Origin: DATLYH01 sp035575035
Lineage (GTDB): Bacteria > Planctomycetota > Planctomycetia > Gemmatales > Gemmataceae
Direction of reading: 5' to 3'
Length of the DNA: 23,899 nucleotides
NCBI GenBank assembly: GCA_035575035.1
Contig: DATLYH010000085.1
Span: 1 to 23,899 of the forward strand
The position numbers were made by a program, and so were the translations under genes. The notes under the pieces were generated by a model. It did not search any database. It was not told the DNA's origin and saw only the letters and a program-made list of their open reading frames with translations. Positions 17,273 through 23,899 of the stretch are shown piece by piece. Position 1 is the stretch's first letter. The number at the start of each line of letters is the position of its first letter.

Positions 17273-18130
17273 GTGAAGTGGTGGAGCCTGCTTTTCGCCG
17301 TGGTCATCCTGGTCGAGGTGGTCTTTGTCCTTCTCGCCCCGTTGGTGGGCTGGGGGCTGCCGCCGAATTACGCCAGTTACGGGTCGGAGATTGATAATCT
17401 GTTCCACCTCATCCTGGCCTTGACCGGCATTGTCTTCATCCTGACCGAAGCCATCCTGATTTATAACATGTACCGCTTTGCCCGCAGCGATGGGCGCCGG
17501 AGCCAGTACACCCACGGCCACCATCGTCTGGAGATCATCTGGACGGCGGTACCGGCGGTGATCCTGCTGTTCATTGCCTTCGCCCAGGTCGGCGCCTGGG
17601 AGCGGGTCAAGTACAAGTCGCGCATGCCGCCGGCCGACCAGGTCTTCGAGGTCAGCGCCCGCCAGTTCGAATGGCGCGTGCGCTACCCCAGCGCCGAGCG
17701 GATGGACGACCCCAAGCTAGTGGAGACCTTTGCCCGCGAGGCGCAGGAGAACAAGAAGCAGGTCGATGATGTCCACCGCGTCAACGAGATCCATGTGTGG
17801 AAGGGGGGCCAGGTGCGCGTCTACCTGAAGACGCGCGACGTGCTACACAGCTTCTTCCTCCCCCACCTTCGCATCAAGCAGGACGCTGTGCCGGGCAAGA
17901 CTATCCCGGTCTGGTTCGACACGGCCGGACCAGAGGCCGAGGCGAATTTTATCTATGACCCGAGCAGCCGGACCTGGAAGGAGACAAAGCCGCTGGAACT
18001 GGCCTGCGCCGAGCTATGCGGCTGGGGCCATTACAAGATGCGGGGCAAGCTGTTCATCCACGAGAGCAAGGAAGACTTTATCCGCTGGCTGAAGCACGCC
18101 GCGGCTGAGCAGAACGCCACCAAGGATTGA
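17273..18130 (+). CDS. ctaC: Cytochrome c oxidase subunit II
   Basis: A 285-residue protein that receives electrons from cytochrome c at its CuA centre. Hydrophobic segments lie near 3-25, 43-65 and 88-107. The CuA domain has all ligands: H192 (DVLHSFFLPHLR), C245, E247, C249, H253 and M256 (CAELCGWGHYKM). A charged stretch (about 140-170) separates the first strands of the cupredoxin fold. The protein ends soon after the CuA domain, with no CxxCH, so it is not the fused caa3 form. It starts at GTG 17273 with AGGAGA 6 nt upstream. It lies between the diheme cytochrome lipoprotein and subunit I, in the usual operon order. Confidence 0.96.
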   Translation: MKWWSLLFAVVILVEVVFVLLAPLVGWGLPPNYASYGSEIDNLFHLILALTGIVFILTEAILIYNMYRFARSDGRRSQYTHGHHRLEIIWTAVPAVILLFIAFAQVGAWERVKYKSRMPPADQVFEVSARQFEWRVRYPSAERMDDPKLVETFAREAQENKKQVDDVHRVNEIHVWKGGQVRVYLKTRDVLHSFFLPHLRIKQDAVPGKTIPVWFDTAGPEAEANFIYDPSSRTWKETKPLELACAELCGWGHYKMRGKLFIHESKEDFIRWLKHAAAEQNATKD

Positions 18131-18137
18131 AGACTGC

Positions 18138-18208
18138 GTACCAAGTACTCCGTACCTGGTGCTTGAAAACCGAGCAGAGCGTACCAAGTAGCCAGTGCTT
18201 GGTACTTT
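18138..18208. repeat. Heptamer repeat locus, GTACCAA family, between ctaC and ctaD
   Basis: In 7-bp phase: GTACCAA, GTACTCC, GTACCTG, GTGCTTG (18138-18165), then a 15-nt gap, then GTACCAA, GTAGCCA, GTGCTTG, GTACTTT (18181-18208). The second block also contains a perfect 8-bp hairpin, GTACCAAG (18181-18188) with CTTGGTAC (18198-18205). The heptamer sequence differs from all other loci in the window, but the period is the same. Confidence 0.85.
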
Positions 18209-18227
18209 GAACGGGTGAGGACTCGCC

Positions 18228-20051
18228 ATGAGCGCCAAACACGAAGCCGTCACGCATGCCCATCCGGAGCTGAGCTTCCTCCGCAAATATATCTTCTCGA
18301 CCGACCACAAGGTCATCGGTATTCAGTTTCTGATCTCCGGCCTGATCTTCCTGTTGATCGGCGGCGGGCTGGCGCTGGTCTTCCGCATTCAGCTGGCCTG
18401 GCCGTACAGCGAAATCCCGCTTTTGGGACGGTGGTTCTGGGCCGGCCCAGCCGGCGGGCGGATGCCGCCGGAAACCTATAACATGCTGTTCAGCATGCAC
18501 GCGACGATCATGATCTTCTTCGTGATCATCCCGCTCTTGACGGGGGCGTTCGGTAACTTCACCATCCCGCTGATGATCGGGGCGCCGGACATGGCCTTCC
18601 CGCGGCTGAACATGATGTCGTACTGGTTCATGTGGCCGGCGTTTGCGATCATCCTGGCGAGCTTCTTTGTGGAAGGGGGGGCCGCCGGCCAGGGATGGAC
18701 CTCGTACCCGACCCTGGCCAGCGCCACCATGCCGGCCGGTGAGGGGCTGCAATCGCCGGCCGCCCCCAACTCCGGGCTGGGGCAGATCTTCTGGCTGTTG
18801 GCCTTGATCTTCGTCGGCATCTCCTCGATGGCCGGCTCGGTCAATTACATCACCACCGTCGTCAACATGCGGGCCCCCGGCATGACCATGTTCCGCATGC
18901 CGATGACCATCTGGGCCATGTTCATCACCGCCATCCTCCAGGCGATGGCCCTGCCGGTGTTGACCGTCGCGTTGATCCTGCAACTGCTGGACAAGACGCT
19001 CAACACCACCTTCTTCCTGCCGCCCGGCGGGCTGCCGTTCGGCAACTGGACCACCGGCCCCGGCGGCGGCCAGACGCTCTTGTGGCAGCACCTGTTCTGG
19101 TTCTACTCCCACCCGGCCGTCTACATCATGATTCTGCCGGCGATGGGGATGGTCTCGGACATCATTGCGACCTTCTCGCGCAAGCCGCTGTTCGGCTACA
19201 AGCCGATGGTCTACGCCATCGCCGGCATCGCTGGCCTGGGCTTCATCGTCTGGGGCCACCACATGTTCATGAGCGGCATGGACCCGCGGCTCGGCACCGG
19301 CTTCATGATCGCCACCATCATGATTGCTCTGCCCAGCGCCGTGAAGGTATTCAACTGGCTGGGGACGACCTGGCAGGCGAACATCCACTTCAGCACCGCC
19401 ATGCTTAACGCCCTGGCGTTTGTGTCGATGTTCATCATCGGCGGGCTGAGCGGTATCTTCATGGCGGCCACGCCGGTCGATATCGCCATCCATGACACCT
19501 ACTTCATCGTCGCCCACATCCACTATGTGCTGTTCATGAGCAGCATCTTCGGCATCTTCGCGGCCATCCACTACTGGTACCCGAAGATGTTTGGGCGGCG
19601 GATGAACGAGTTCTGGGGCAAGGTCCACTTCGCCCTGACGTTTATCTTCGCCAACGGGGTGTTCTTCCCGATGCACATCTTCGGCATCGGCCTGGCCCCG
19701 CGGCGCTACTACAACCACCTGGAGTACGATTTCCTGACCCACCTGCAACCGCTGAACGTGTTCATGACGATCAGCGCCCTGCTCCTGGGTGTGGCGCAGG
19801 TCATCTTCCTGGTGAACTTCTTCGGCAGCCTCTTTAGCCGGCGGGTCGAGGAGCGAAACCCCTGGCACAGCAACACGCTGGAGTGGACGGCGCCGTCGCC
19901 GCCGCCGCACGGCAACTTCGAGACGACACCGGTCGTTTACCGCGGCCCGTACGAGTACGCCTCGCCGGACAGCGCCGAGGATTACCTGCCGCAGACGGCC
20001 ACCCCCAATGGCCAGCCGCACCCGACCGGCGCGCCGGTGCATGCGCACTAG
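18228..20051 (+). CDS. ctaD: Cytochrome c oxidase subunit I, A2-type heme-copper oxidase
   Basis: A 607-residue catalytic subunit that reduces O2 and pumps protons. Ligands visible: H91 (MLFSMHATIM, heme a), H295 with Y299 (YSHPAVY, CuB and cross-linked Tyr), H344 and H345 (CuB), H430 and H432 (VAHIHYVLF, heme a3 and heme a). The HPEVY glutamate of A1 oxidases is replaced: YSHPAVY is the mark of A2-type enzymes, in which the Tyr-Ser pair stands in for that Glu in the D channel. The K-channel region (GYKP, K325) is present. A short soluble loop lies near 150-185. It starts at ATG 18228, with a modest purine-rich site (GTGAGGA) upstream, after a heptamer repeat. The stop TAG joins the next repeat locus. 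Confidence 0.97.
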   Translation: MSAKHEAVTHAHPELSFLRKYIFSTDHKVIGIQFLISGLIFLLIGGGLALVFRIQLAWPYSEIPLLGRWFWAGPAGGRMPPETYNMLFSMHATIMIFFVIIPLLTGAFGNFTIPLMIGAPDMAFPRLNMMSYWFMWPAFAIILASFFVEGGAAGQGWTSYPTLASATMPAGEGLQSPAAPNSGLGQIFWLLALIFVGISSMAGSVNYITTVVNMRAPGMTMFRMPMTIWAMFITAILQAMALPVLTVALILQLLDKTLNTTFFLPPGGLPFGNWTTGPGGGQTLLWQHLFWFYSHPAVYIMILPAMGMVSDIIATFSRKPLFGYKPMVYAIAGIAGLGFIVWGHHMFMSGMDPRLGTGFMIATIMIALPSAVKVFNWLGTTWQANIHFSTAMLNALAFVSMFIIGGLSGIFMAATPVDIAIHDTYFIVAHIHYVLFMSSIFGIFAAIHYWYPKMFGRRMNEFWGKVHFALTFIFANGVFFPMHIFGIGLAPRRYYNHLEYDFLTHLQPLNVFMTISALLLGVAQVIFLVNFFGSLFSRRVEERNPWHSNTLEWTAPSPPPHGNFETTPVVYRGPYEYASPDSAEDYLPQTATPNGQPHPTGAPVHAH

Positions 20052-20180
20052 TCCGGGGTCCGTAGTCCGTAGTCCGTGGCGAGACGCTGCGGAAGGCGGG
20101 CTCCGGACTACGGGCCGTGCCCGCAGAAAGACAACGGGGATTGATGACTACGGACGACGGACTACGGACCACGGACTACC
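20051..20180. repeat. Heptamer repeat locus, GTCCGTA family, inverted halves; overlaps the ctaA start
   Basis: The left half has four consecutive units GTCCGGG, GTCCGTA, GTCCGTA, GTCCGTG (20051-20078). The right half has the inverted family in phase: GACTACG, GACGACG, GACTACG, GACCACG, GACTACC (20146-20180). A single CGGACTACGG lies between (20104-20113). The right half begins at the last base of the ctaA start codon and encodes its first 12 or so residues. The same family recurs at 22002-22080, on the other side of ctaA-ctaB. Confidence 0.88.
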
Positions 20181-21115
20181 ATCGGTGGCTCCACGGCTGG
20201 GCCGTGCTGACGGTCTGCGCCACGGTGGTGCTCTTGGGGCTGGGGTCCGCGGTCACCACACTCAAGGCGGGGATGGCCGATCCGGTCTGGCCGACGTCAC
20301 CGGCCGCCCTGGCTCAGGCTACCCCAGAGCAGTTGCAAGATTTCCGCTGGGTCGTCGAGCACAGCCACCGCCTGGCCGGTTACGTGGTCGGCTGCTGCGC
20401 CATTGTGCTGGCCGTCTGGCTTTGGCTGCGGGAGCGGCGCGTTGGGTTGCGCTGGCTGGGGGTGGCGGCCCTGGCCGGCGTCAGCGTCCAGGGGGTGGTC
20501 GGTGGCTTCCGCGTCCTGGAGCATGCCCGCTGGGGTCTGGAGTTGCGCATCCTGCACGGCGCCTTCGCCCAGGTCGTGCTGGCCGCCCTGGTCAGCATCG
20601 CGGTATTCACCGGGCGTTCCTGGTTCCGGCCGGCCGCGGTGATGGAAACAGGCATGATCCGTCGGCTACGGCGGTGGTCGCTGTTGACGCTTGGCCTGGT
20701 TTACTTGCAGGTCGTCCTGGGGGTGCTGCTGCGGCACACGTACCAGCCGTTGTGGCAACGGCTCCACCTGCTGGCTGCCTTTGCCGCCGTGGCAGCGATC
20801 GTTGTGCTCGTCAAGTTGGCGTTCGACAGTGGGACGGGAAGGCCGCTCACCGTTGCGGCCGCGGCGCTGGCGGGGATAGCGGCACTTCAGGTGCTGCTGG
20901 GGGTGGAAGCGTGGATGGTGCAGTTGGCGTCGGGCACACTGCCGGATCTGCTCCCCCTGACCGCCGGCCGAGTCGCGGTGCGGACAGCCCACGTCCTGGG
21001 CGGGTCGCTGGTCTGGGCGCTGACGGTCGTGGTCGCCCTGCTGGCCCGGCGGCCGGAGGCAAGCATGGTCGAAGTCGCCGCCGCGCCGGGCGGACGTCTG
21101 GAGGAGGCCGCATGA
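20144..21115 (+). CDS. ctaA: Heme A synthase (CtaA/Cox15)
   Basis: A 323-residue membrane protein that oxidises heme O to heme A for the oxidase. It has eight hydrophobic segments in two similar halves, with the expected histidines: E72-H73-x-H75 (EHSHRLAGY) and H138 (ILHGAFAQ) in half one, H208 (RLHLLAAF) and H283 (RTAHVLGG) in half two. The ATG at 20144 (ACGGGGATTGATG, weak GGGG site) was chosen over an in-frame ATG 27 bp upstream because the earlier one has no ribosome site. The first 12 residues (MTTDDGLRTTDY) are translated from heptamer repeats and are not part of the conserved protein. The stop overlaps the next start (ATGA, 21112-21115), so it is translationally coupled to ctaB. Confidence 0.93.
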   Translation: MTTDDGLRTTDYHRWLHGWAVLTVCATVVLLGLGSAVTTLKAGMADPVWPTSPAALAQATPEQLQDFRWVVEHSHRLAGYVVGCCAIVLAVWLWLRERRVGLRWLGVAALAGVSVQGVVGGFRVLEHARWGLELRILHGAFAQVVLAALVSIAVFTGRSWFRPAAVMETGMIRRLRRWSLLTLGLVYLQVVLGVLLRHTYQPLWQRLHLLAAFAAVAAIVVLVKLAFDSGTGRPLTVAAAALAGIAALQVLLGVEAWMVQLASGTLPDLLPLTAGRVAVRTAHVLGGSLVWALTVVVALLARRPEASMVEVAAAPGGRLEEAA

Positions 21116-22023
21116 AAGCCGTCGCGACCGTCTGTCCCGAAACCGCTCCGCTGGCGGCCACGCGCCTGGCCGACTACCTGGAGCTGACCAAGCCGCGGGT
21201 GGCCGTGCTGGTGCTGTTCACCGTGGCGGCCGGGGTAGTGCTGGCCGACGGCCGGGCGATGGGCGGGTTGGTCCTGCTCCACACCCTGATCGGCACCGCC
21301 CTGGTGGCGGCGGGGGCCAGCGCCTTGAACCAATGGTTGGAGCGGCAGAGCGACGCCTTGATGAAACGCACCGAGAATCGGCCGCTGCCGGCCGGACGGC
21401 TACAGCCGCTGGAGGCGGTTGTCTTCGGCGCCGGCCTGGGGCTGGCTGGGGTGGGCTACCTGGCGGTCACTCTGCGGCATCCGTGGGCGGCGCTGGTGGC
21501 AGCGGTCACCTTCGCCTGTTATGTCTTCATTTACACACCGCTCAAACGGCGAACGCCGCTGAACACGCTGGTCGGCGCCGTTCCTGGTGCCTTGCCGCCA
21601 GTGATCGGCTGGGTGGCGGCACGCGGCTCGCTCGACTGGGGCGCCGGGGTGCTGTTTGTCATCCTGTTTCTCTGGCAGGTGCCGCACTTCCTGGCCATTG
21701 CCTGGATTTACCGCGATGATTACGGCCGGGCCGGGCTGCGGATGTTGACGGTGACCGACCCCGACGGCCGGCTGACCGGCCGGCAAATGGTGACGTATTG
21801 CCTGGCCCTGGTTGCCGCCAGCCTGTGGCCGGTGCTGCTTGGCTCGGCCGGGCTGCTTTACCTGGCGGGGGCGCTGCTTTTGGGGCTTGGCTTTTTGGCC
21901 AGCGCGGTCGGGTTTTGCCGGGCCTGCACAATGGCCCAGGCCCGCCGGGTGTTGCGGGCCTCGCTCATTTACCTGCCGGCACTGTTGACCTTACTCTTGC
22001 TGTCCGTGGTCAGTAGTCCGTAG
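21112..22023 (+). CDS. ctaB: Protoheme IX farnesyltransferase (heme O synthase)
   Basis: A 303-residue UbiA-family membrane prenyltransferase that adds a farnesyl group to heme B; its product is the substrate of CtaA. It has the two allylic-pyrophosphate motifs: N73-x3-E-x3-D81 (NQWLERQSDALMKRTENRPLP region) and YRDDYGRAGLRML in a later loop, plus YTPLKRRTPLN between. AGGAGG lies 4-9 nt before the ATG at 21112, and the start overlaps the ctaA stop by 4 bp. The last residues (SVVSSP) and the stop TAG are encoded by heptamer repeats (GTCCGTG, GTCAGTA, GTCCGTA). Confidence 0.95.
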   Translation: MKAVATVCPETAPLAATRLADYLELTKPRVAVLVLFTVAAGVVLADGRAMGGLVLLHTLIGTALVAAGASALNQWLERQSDALMKRTENRPLPAGRLQPLEAVVFGAGLGLAGVGYLAVTLRHPWAALVAAVTFACYVFIYTPLKRRTPLNTLVGAVPGALPPVIGWVAARGSLDWGAGVLFVILFLWQVPHFLAIAWIYRDDYGRAGLRMLTVTDPDGRLTGRQMVTYCLALVAASLWPVLLGSAGLLYLAGALLLGLGFLASAVGFCRACTMAQARRVLRASLIYLPALLTLLLLSVVSSP

Positions 22024-22080
22024 CAAAGGACCACGGACCCCCGGCTACTAACCACGGACTATGGACTATCGACTATGGCA
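22002..22080. repeat. Heptamer repeat locus, GTCCGTA family; contains the ctaB stop and ctaE start
   Basis: GTCCGTG, GTCAGTA, GTCCGTA (22002-22022) run through the end of ctaB, then inverted-type units follow (ACCACGG, CGGACTA, TGGACTA, TCGACTA) in near-perfect 7-bp phase up to the ATG of subunit III at 22075. Same family and same two-half arrangement as 20051-20180, so ctaA-ctaB is bracketed by it. Confidence 0.85.
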
Positions 22081-22977
22081 CACGCAGTCCACGACGCACC
22101 GCAGGCCCACATGGGACTCCCCTTGCCCAACGGCAAGCTGGCCATGTGGCTCTTCCTGGTCACTGAGATCATGTTCTTCACGGCCCTGATCGGGACCTAC
22201 ATAATCCTGCGCAACGGCCAGCCGACCAAGAGCGAGCCGTGGCCGACGCCGCACGACGTTCACCTGATCGAGTGGGTCGGGGCGATGAACACCTTCGTAC
22301 TGATTTGTAGCAGCTTGACGGTCGTGCTGGCGCACTGGGCCATCAGCCAGGGCAACGTCGGCCGGGCCACCTTGTTCGTGGCGATCACCTTCGCCCTGGG
22401 GAGCGTCTTCCTGATCGTCAAGTACTTCGAGTACAAGTCGAAGTTCGACCACGACATCTTGCCGGGCCACATCGGCGAGCGGCTGGACGGGCCGACCGGG
22501 CCGCAGTACGTGGCCCGGGTCCGAGGGCAACTCCAACAAATCGCCGCCGGCCACGCCAAGGGACTCTCGCCGGAGACGGTGGCCGCCTGCAAGGAATTGC
22601 TCAGCAAACTGGACGACCGTGAGGTGCCGGACCCGAACAACCCGGCCAACAAGACTTACGTGCGGGCGCTGCGGCCCAAGGAGGTCGGCGACCGCGTCAA
22701 CCACCTGCTCAAGGAGGCGGAGCACAAGGGGGAGCCGCTCCACCTGACGCCGGCCATCCCCTTCGGCAACATGTGGGCGTCGTGCTACTTCGCCCTGACT
22801 GGCTTCCACGCCCTGCACGTCCTGGGCGGGCTGGTGGTTTTCGCCATCATCCTGATCATGGCCCTGCTCGGCCAGCTGGGAGTGCAGCACGCCCTGATGC
22901 TGGAACTAATCGGGCTGTACTGGCACTTCGTTGATATTGTGTGGATTTTCCTGTTCCCGCTGCTGTATTTGGTGTGA
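22075..22977 (+). CDS. ctaE: Cytochrome c oxidase subunit III with soluble insertion
   Basis: A 300-residue membrane subunit that stabilises subunit I. Conserved parts: LAMWLFLVTEIMFFTALIGTY near 22-42, TGFHALHVLGG near 242-252, and YWHFVDIVWIFLFPLLYL near 282-299. Caa3/aa3-type subunits III of this kind are usually about 200 residues; this one is longer because of a hydrophilic, charged insertion near 128-228, between the third and fourth membrane segments. The start ATG at 22075 has no ribosome site: the upstream sequence is heptamer repeat (GACTATG units), and the ATG itself is part of a unit. An in-frame ATG at 22111 is an alternative but also lacks a site. It follows ctaB at 51 bp. Confidence 0.94.
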   Translation: MAHAVHDAPQAHMGLPLPNGKLAMWLFLVTEIMFFTALIGTYIILRNGQPTKSEPWPTPHDVHLIEWVGAMNTFVLICSSLTVVLAHWAISQGNVGRATLFVAITFALGSVFLIVKYFEYKSKFDHDILPGHIGERLDGPTGPQYVARVRGQLQQIAAGHAKGLSPETVAACKELLSKLDDREVPDPNNPANKTYVRALRPKEVGDRVNHLLKEAEHKGEPLHLTPAIPFGNMWASCYFALTGFHALHVLGGLVVFAIILIMALLGQLGVQHALMLELIGLYWHFVDIVWIFLFPLLYLV

Positions 22978-22986
22978 TGATTCCAT

Positions 22987-23042
22987 CAGCCCCAAGCGCC
23001 CGCGAGGGGCGGGAACTACCCCCTCGCGGGCGCTTGGGGCTG
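22987..23042. repeat. Perfect hairpin with 23-bp arms between subunits III and IV
   Basis: 22987-23009 and 23020-23042 are exact reverse complements, with a 10-nt loop (CGGGAACTAC). A further 5-bp pair (GATTC at 22979, GAATC at 23045) extends the stem past a small bulge. There is no T-run, so it is not a typical intrinsic terminator, though the stem is very stable. It starts 9 nt after the ctaE stop and ends 47 nt before the subunit IV start. It may be a REP-like element, an RNA processing or attenuation site. Confidence 0.85.
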
Positions 23043-23089
23043 GTGAATCGCAATCATGAAAGCGCCCGCGCGGCGCAGGAGTCGATGTT

Positions 23090-23419
23090 ATGACCCATCC
23101 GCACCACCCCGACGCCTCCCATGCCCACGAAGGGCCAACGGTGACGGCCTACCTGGTGGTCTTTGGGGCCCTATCCGTCTTCACCATTGTGTCGTTCATC
23201 GTCAACGGCGCGGCCCGGAGTGGAACCATTACCCACTTCACCAGCTTCCTCATTATTCTGGGGGTAGCGGTGGTCAAGGCGGGCCTGGTCGGCGCCTACT
23301 TCATGCACCTGCTGCTTGACTGGAAGCGGGTCGGTTTCATGATCATCCCCGCCTTCATCCTAGCGACCATGATCATGTTCGTGCTGCTGCCCGACTTTGT
23401 CCTGGCGTGGCGCCAGTGA
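23090..23419 (+). CDS. Cytochrome c oxidase subunit IV (prokaryotic type)
   Basis: A 109-residue protein with a His-rich N-terminus (MTHPHHPDASHAHEG) and three hydrophobic segments, near 17-39, 47-70 and 82-105. The middle one has the conserved VKAGLVGAYFMHLL block of prokaryotic cytochrome c oxidase subunit IV (CtaF/CoxD type), where the last helices pack against subunits I and III. AGGAG (23077-23081) lies 8 nt before the ATG at 23090. It follows subunit III across the large hairpin, in standard operon order. Confidence 0.93.
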   Translation: MTHPHHPDASHAHEGPTVTAYLVVFGALSVFTIVSFIVNGAARSGTITHFTSFLIILGVAVVKAGLVGAYFMHLLLDWKRVGFMIIPAFILATMIMFVLLPDFVLAWRQ

Positions 23420-23435
23420 TTCTTCCGAGGGGGTA

Positions 23436-23481
23436 CCGCTTGCGGCTTAGCAGACCGCCGAGAGCGCTAAGCCGCAAGCAG
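23436..23481. repeat. Inverted-repeat hairpin, 16-bp arms (copy 2)
   Basis: CCGCTTGCGGCTTAGC (23436-23451) pairs with GCTAAGCCGCAAGCAG (23466-23481), one mismatch, 14-nt loop. The left arm is identical to that of the hairpin at 9528-9543, 14 kb away. It fills the gap between subunit IV and the Sco gene and leaves the latter without an evident ribosome site. Confidence 0.82.
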
Positions 23482-23490
23482 CCAAAAACC

Positions 23491-23899
23491 ATGATCGCAA
23501 CGAGCGCGCGACCCGTCTGGCCTCTCCTCCTGGCTTTTCTGCTCCTCGCCGGCTGCGCCGGGCCTGACGACGCGCCTCCGCCGGACCTCTACCCTGTCGG
23601 CGATTTCGCCCTGACCGAGCGCGGCGGGCGGACGGTCACCAAGTCCGACCTGCTGGGCAAGGTCTGGATCGCCTCCTTTGTCTTCACGCGCTGCACCGGC
23701 CCCTGCCCGCAGATCAGCGGTACCGTTGCCCGGCTACAGAAGGAGTTGGCCCATGAAGAGGATGTCCTGCTAGTCACATTCACCGTTGACCCGGAGCATG
23801 ACAACCCCGACGAGCTGCGGGCGTATGCCGCCCACTTTGGCGCCGACCCCGAGCGCTGGCTCTTCCTGACCGGCAAGCAAGAAGAGGTCTACCGGCTGC
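23491..23899 (+). CDS. Sco1/SenC-type copper chaperone lipoprotein, partial (3' end beyond window)
   Basis: The frame is open from ATG 23491 to the right edge, 136 codons, with no stop. The signal segment ends in LLLAGC (lipobox Cys22). A thioredoxin-like fold follows, with the copper-binding motif C68-T-G-P-C72-P in FVFTRCTGPCPQ, then VLLVTFTVDPEHDNPDELRAYA, typical of Sco proteins. Sco delivers copper to, or reduces, the CuA site of subunit II. The conserved downstream His ligand lies beyond the edge. Sitting at the end of the oxidase operon fits this role. No ribosome site is evident: the upstream sequence is the hairpin repeat. Confidence 0.93.
   Translation, partial: MIATSARPVWPLLLAFLLLAGCAGPDDAPPPDLYPVGDFALTERGGRTVTKSDLLGKVWIASFVFTRCTGPCPQISGTVARLQKELAHEEDVLLVTFTVDPEHDNPDELRAYAAHFGADPERWLFLTGKQEEVYRL

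Noticed and set aside
15785..17524. Open frame of 579 codons on the minus strand
   Set aside because: Antisense to the clear diheme cytochrome c and subunit II genes; composition is typical of a shadow frame.
18078..20048. Open frame of 656 codons on the minus strand
   Set aside because: Antisense to subunit I; very rich in His, Asp, Gln, Arg, as expected for the complement of a membrane protein gene.
20008..21111. Upstream extension of the ctaB frame to 671 codons
   Set aside because: This part overlaps ctaA in another frame; ctaB has its own start with AGGAGG and the ATGA overlap.
22987..23042. Intrinsic terminator after subunit III
   Set aside because: The stem is strong but there is no T-run, and the operon continues on the same strand with a good ribosome site.

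Overview
The window is GC-rich, densely packed bacterial DNA. Its gene content points to a planctomycete, most likely of the Gemmata lineage: very large exported PQQ-propeller proteins, a MoxR/DUF58/BatA/vWA cluster with a giant fused BatA-vWA protein, an A2-type cytochrome oxidase operon, and many short heptamer repeats between genes. The taxonomic call is inference from gene style, not from a marker gene.

Left half (about 1-15,500), all on the minus strand. In transcription order: a 60-residue membrane protein (15502-15320); a 1401-residue exported protein with two PQQ-like propeller regions around a helical TPR-like middle (15068-10863); a MoxR AAA+ ATPase with an extra N-terminal zinc ribbon (10757-9573); a DUF58 protein (9497-8550); a 1705-residue membrane protein made of two vWA plus amidotransferase-like halves (8422-3305); a lipoprotein with two tRNA_anti-like OB folds (3153-2338); and a DUF4175-like membrane/coiled-coil protein that runs off the left edge (2114-<1). 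MoxR, DUF58 and vWA proteins are the core of Bat/MoxR systems, in which the ATPase acts on vWA proteins bound to metal through MIDAS sites, probably as a chaperone at the membrane. The cargo is unknown.

Right half (about 15,938-23,899), all on the plus strand, is an aa3-type heme-copper oxidase operon: a diheme cytochrome c lipoprotein, subunit II with an intact CuA site, subunit I of A2 type (YSHPAVY motif), heme A synthase, heme O synthase, subunit III with a soluble insertion of about 100 residues, subunit IV, and a Sco-type copper chaperone cut by the right edge. Subunit II has no fused cytochrome domain, so the diheme lipoprotein is the obvious candidate electron donor to CuA. The operon supplies the catalytic subunits, heme O/A synthesis and copper delivery together. 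A noncoding stretch of 435 bp (15503-15937) separates the two divergent halves.

The least ordinary signal is repetitive. At least six gaps carry degenerate 7-bp-periodic repeats, similar in form to the STRR heptamers of cyanobacteria. Each locus uses its own heptamer sequence, and the repeats often form two inverted halves. They run into coding sequence: they supply the start codons of ctaA and subunit III and the stop codons of ctaB, the OB-fold lipoprotein and the small membrane protein. A separate palindromic element family is inserted in frame inside two conserved genes, DUF58 and DUF4175. There is also a perfect 23-bp-arm hairpin between subunits III and IV, and a 16-bp-arm hairpin present in two places.
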